NCBI GenBank assembly: GCA_958413895.1 | Contig: CATYVQ010000009.1 | Coordinates: forward strand, 1-64,000 | Length of the DNA: 64,000 nt | DNA from: an uncultured Collinsella sp. | Lineage (GTDB): Bacteria > Actinomycetota > Coriobacteriia > Coriobacteriales > Coriobacteriaceae | Direction of reading: 5' to 3' | In this document: piece by piece, positions 61,859-64,000 of the stretch | Position numbering within the stretch: the stretch's first letter is position 1 | Layout: each line of letters opens with the position of its first letter | Notes under the pieces: model-generated | The model's input: the letters and a program-made list of their open reading frames with translations, nothing else | Told to the model about the DNA's origin: nothing | Database searches by the model: none | Program-made: the position numbers and the translations under genes

Positions 61859-63238
61859 GTGCGTGCGTTTGCTCGACAAATGATAGAGCGTATGAAGGCG
61901 GTGGCGGCAGTAGGTGCCGTTGCCGCCTTTTGGCTTGCCGTGTGGGTCTTCGTGGCGGCGCTGGTGGCACAGCCGCTGATTTTGCCGGGTCCGGGTGCTG
62001 TTGTGGTGGCGTTGCTGCGGCTGGTATGCGATGCCGGCACGTGGGCGATTCTGGCGGGCTCGGGTGCGCGGATTCTAGGCGGTTTGGCGCTTGCCGCGGT
62101 GTGCGGTGGTTTGCTGGCCGGAATTTCGTCGCGCTCGCGGGCGTTTGCCCGCTTGGTGGCTCCGGCGCTTTCGTTTGTTAAGGCGACGCCGGTTGCCTGC
62201 GTGGTGGTCCTGCTGCTCATTTGGCTGGGGTCGGCGCGCGTAAGCATTGCGGCGGTCTTTTTGATGGCGCTGCCGGGAGTGTATTTTTCGCTGGTCGAGG
62301 GCTTGACGCAAGCGGATAAACCGTTGGAGCAGATGTTTCGTCTGCATGGCGTGCGGGGTTGGCGACTGTTTTGTGCCCACATCTGGCGCGAAGTCCTGCC
62401 GTTTGTGCTTTCGTGCGCCCGCGCCGTGATTGGCATGAGCTGGAAGGCCGGCGTGGCGGCGGAGCTGATCGGCATGGCGGTGGGCACCGTGGGTGAGCGC
62501 ATCTATCAGGCAAAGCTTTTGATTGAGACGGCTGATTTGCTGGCCTGGACCGTGCTGGTTGTTATGGCTTCGTGGGCATGCGAGCGCGTGCTGGTGTGGC
62601 TGCTGCGGGCTTCGGGGCCTGCGGCGTGGCGTGCGGCGGTGCTGTCGCATGGACGCGGCTTGCGCGGGCGTTCGGGCGACTCTGCTGGCGCCGGCGCTGC
62701 GGCGGAGCTTGCGCTTGCCGTGGGCGGTCGTGCGCCCTGGGCGCCGGCGCTCGACGGGCTGGTGCTTCGTGTGCCCACCGGTGGGCGCGCCTGCGTGATG
62801 GGCACCTCGGGCGTGGGCAAGTCGACGCTGCTTGCGCTGGCGGCGGGGGAGTGCGCGCCGTGCTCCATGGTGTTTCAGGATGTGCGCCTGGTAGAGGGCG
62901 CCTCGGCTTTGGATAACGTGCTGGTGTGCGCCGACGCGCGCGTGGACGCCTCGAGTGCCGCGGCCCTGTTGCGCCTGCTGGTGCCGGGGGTCGATGTGCA
63001 TGCTCGTGTGGCCGAGCTCTCGGGCGGGCAGCGCCGTCGCGTCGAGATTGCCCGAGCCCTGCTGTGCCCAGGCGACGCGGTGATTCTGGACGAGCCCTTT
63101 ACCGGTCTAGATACCGCTGCGCGCGACGCATGCGCCGAGGTCGTGCTCGACTTGCTCGACGGCCGCATGCTGTTGCTTGCCACGCACGATGCCGCTGACG
63201 CTCGGGCCCTCAATATCTCGGACATCATCACGCTCTAA
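61859..63238 (+). CDS. ABC transporter permease-ATPase fusion (SsuC-SsuB-like)
   Basis: A 459-residue one-chain ABC importer half. Residues 1-255 form a permease of the SsuC/TauC type with about six helices (LILPGPGAVVVALLRLV, and the EAA-like loop LTQADKPLEQMFRLHGVRGWRLF). Residues 285-459 form the ATPase: Walker A GTSGVGKST, Q-loop FQDVRL, signature LSGGQRRR, Walker B VILDEPF and ATHD. The ATPase part is short (about 175 residues versus the usual 230-250). Permease and ATPase of this family are normally separate chains. The GTG at 61859 has GGAG upstream; ATG 61880 is possible. Confidence 0.87.
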   Translation: MRAFARQMIERMKAVAAVGAVAAFWLAVWVFVAALVAQPLILPGPGAVVVALLRLVCDAGTWAILAGSGARILGGLALAAVCGGLLAGISSRSRAFARLVAPALSFVKATPVACVVVLLLIWLGSARVSIAAVFLMALPGVYFSLVEGLTQADKPLEQMFRLHGVRGWRLFCAHIWREVLPFVLSCARAVIGMSWKAGVAAELIGMAVGTVGERIYQAKLLIETADLLAWTVLVVMASWACERVLVWLLRASGPAAWRAAVLSHGRGLRGRSGDSAGAGAAAELALAVGGRAPWAPALDGLVLRVPTGGRACVMGTSGVGKSTLLALAAGECAPCSMVFQDVRLVEGASALDNVLVCADARVDASSAAALLRLLVPGVDVHARVAELSGGQRRRVEIARALLCPGDAVILDEPFTGLDTAARDACAEVVLDLLDGRMLLLATHDAADARALNISDIITL

Positions 63239-63258
63239 ATACTTACTCAGCAACAAAA

Positions 63259-63289
63259 TGATCCGTTTTTTCTCCGTCCCCATAGGGTC
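63259..63289 (+). repeat. Direct repeat, left copy
   Basis: TGATCCGTTTTTTCTCCGTC and the following CCCATAGGGTC match 63658-63687 with a few differences. Together they bracket the RelB-like gene. Confidence 0.75.
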
Positions 63290-63295
63290 GGATAT

Positions 63296-63331
63296 GGTAT
63301 TCTATCTGCGGGGGTAATACTTAGGAATACC
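63296..63331. promoter_or_regulatory. Inverted repeat upstream of the antitoxin gene
   Basis: GGTATTC (63296-63302) and GAATACC (63325-63331) form a 7-bp inverted repeat. It lies about 125 bp before the RelB-like gene and could be its operator. Confidence 0.4.
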
Positions 63332-63455
63332 AAGTCATACCACCGCCGTAAAAACAAACTCCAGATGCGGGCCAATCGGGTTGCCTTCACAGCCCGTCGC
63401 CCAGCCGCGTGGCCCGCATCTATCCGCACCACCGTCGTTTCAAAAAGGAAGCGCC

Positions 63456-63656
63456 ATGGCAGAACACATGACCCCGGTTGTCGCGAAGGTCTTGCCCGAG
63501 GAAAAGGCGGCCTTCGCGGCGGCAACCCAGCTCGTGGGCACCACGCCGTCCAACGCCATCCGCATGTTCATCGCCGCCTTCAATCGCTGCGGCACCTTTC
63601 CGTTCGACATTTCGCCCAGCGGGGCCTTTGGCACTGCGCCCGATTCTCATCAATAA
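63456..63656 (+). CDS. RelB/DinJ-family antitoxin, orphan
   Basis: A 66-residue protein of the RelB/DinJ group. The N-terminal ribbon-helix-helix (VVAKVLPEEKAAFAAATQLVG, then TPSNAIRMFIAAFNRCGTFPFDI) matches the conserved SxAIxxFxxxxxxxGxxPF pattern. Such antitoxins repress their own promoter and neutralise a RelE/YafQ-type RNase. No toxin gene follows: after the stop comes a direct repeat and then an unrelated membrane-protein gene. AAAAGGAA before ATG 63456 supports translation. Confidence 0.82.
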   Translation: MAEHMTPVVAKVLPEEKAAFAAATQLVGTTPSNAIRMFIAAFNRCGTFPFDISPSGAFGTAPDSHQ

Positions 63657-63657
63657 G

Positions 63658-63687
63658 TGATCCGTTTTCCTCCGTCCCCATGGGATC
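63658..63687 (+). repeat. Direct repeat, right copy
   Basis: TGATCCGTTTTCCTCCGTCC followed by CCATGGGATCA; it starts two bases after the antitoxin stop and matches 63259-63289. Confidence 0.75.
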
Positions 63688-63739
63688 AGCTCTCTGCCGA
63701 GTTGTGGTAGAACTAGGGAACGGTTTTGAGGAGGTTGGC

Positions 63740-64000
63740 ATGCTCAATGCGATAGCGTGGGCGCTTGCCTGTTTTGGCGTTGTCGCTGCCGATATAGCCC
63801 TGAGCGTGGTTCTGTTTTCTGTTCTCGATGCCGTGTCGGCGCTGACGGGCTATCCGATCGACAATCTCGATATCCAATGGTTCCAGGCTGCCGCTCAGAC
63901 GGCGTCGTTTTTGATGGCGCTGCTGTGGTGGCGTTATCTGTGGCCGCGCTCGTTTATGGCGCGCCGGCAAGGCGAGCACCCGCTCGGTGGGGGAGCAGGC
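63740..64000 (+). CDS. N-terminal part of a membrane protein (cut by the window end)
   Basis: An open frame of 87 codons with no stop before the end. It begins MLNAIAWALACFGVVAADIALSVV, a hydrophobic helix, and has a second helix at about residues 52-65 (AAAQTASFLMALLWWRYLW). The two-helix start with a polar linker resembles CPBP-type intramembrane proteases, but the catalytic motifs would lie beyond the window, so this is a guess. GAGGAGG at 63728-63734 is a strong ribosome binding site for ATG 63740. Confidence 0.65.
   Translation, partial: MLNAIAWALACFGVVAADIALSVVLFSVLDAVSALTGYPIDNLDIQWFQAAAQTASFLMALLWWRYLWPRSFMARRQGEHPLGGGAG

Overview
The window is GC-rich bacterial DNA with short intergenic regions and Shine-Dalgarno-led genes. 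Gene content points to an anaerobic, gut-type actinobacterium of the class Coriobacteriia, most like Collinsella: a CpI-like [FeFe]-hydrogenase, an EFR1-type ferredoxin-flavodoxin, glutamate synthase, a MurNAc salvage cluster, alpha-glucoside PTS genes and a split transketolase. The genus is inference from protein style and synteny; no rRNA marker is present. Fifty protein genes (49 complete) and two tRNAs are supported.

Layout. 0-6 kb: adenine deaminase, two convergent Cof-type HAD phosphatases, citrate synthase and an ACT-domain protein. 6-18.7 kb: a core block with ribosomal protein L31, SecA, RF2, a YitT-type membrane protein, both transketolase subunits, FtsE/FtsX and RNase R. 18.7-26.2 kb: an accessory stretch with a serine resolvase, a VanZ-like protein, the MurR-MurQ-MurP-MupG peptidoglycan-sugar salvage cluster, an ArsC/Spx-like protein and tRNA-Gln/tRNA-Glu. 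It separates rnr from smpB, which are often neighbours elsewhere. 26.3-36.6 kb: TPR protein, SmpB, flavin reductase, rubredoxin, MntH and GltBD. 36.6-44.8 kb: an unknown protein, a candidate PD-(D/E)XK/AbiEi-like gene embedded in a palindrome array, an amidohydrolase, a zinc-ribbon membrane protein, and the copA-copZ-csoR copper operon with a visible CsoR-type operator. 44.8-50.8 kb: a membrane Ser/Thr kinase with its FHA partner and a DEAD-box helicase with a very long RG-rich tail. 51.4-57 kb: EFR1 protein and a PTS EIIA - LicT - EIICB - 6-phospho-alpha-glucosidase operon. 57.1-63.3 kb: a tight four-gene operon (NuoF/GltD-like flavoprotein, [FeFe]-hydrogenase, Tat-type lipoprotein, and a one-chain ABC permease-ATPase). 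63.4 kb to the end: an orphan RelB/DinJ antitoxin and the start of a membrane protein.

The least explained content is non-coding. Several families of near-perfect palindromes fill the intergenic regions. A 59-bp family recurs at least eight times; five copies sit with about 81-bp periodicity on both sides of one nuclease-like gene. A 66-67-bp family occurs three times, a GGGGAC/GTCCC-core family many times, and there are two long nested palindromes. A second notable point is RF2: its stop-codon recognition tripeptide reads SPT instead of SPF, and only 3 of the 49 complete genes end in TGA, which is unexpected in GC-rich actinobacterial DNA.
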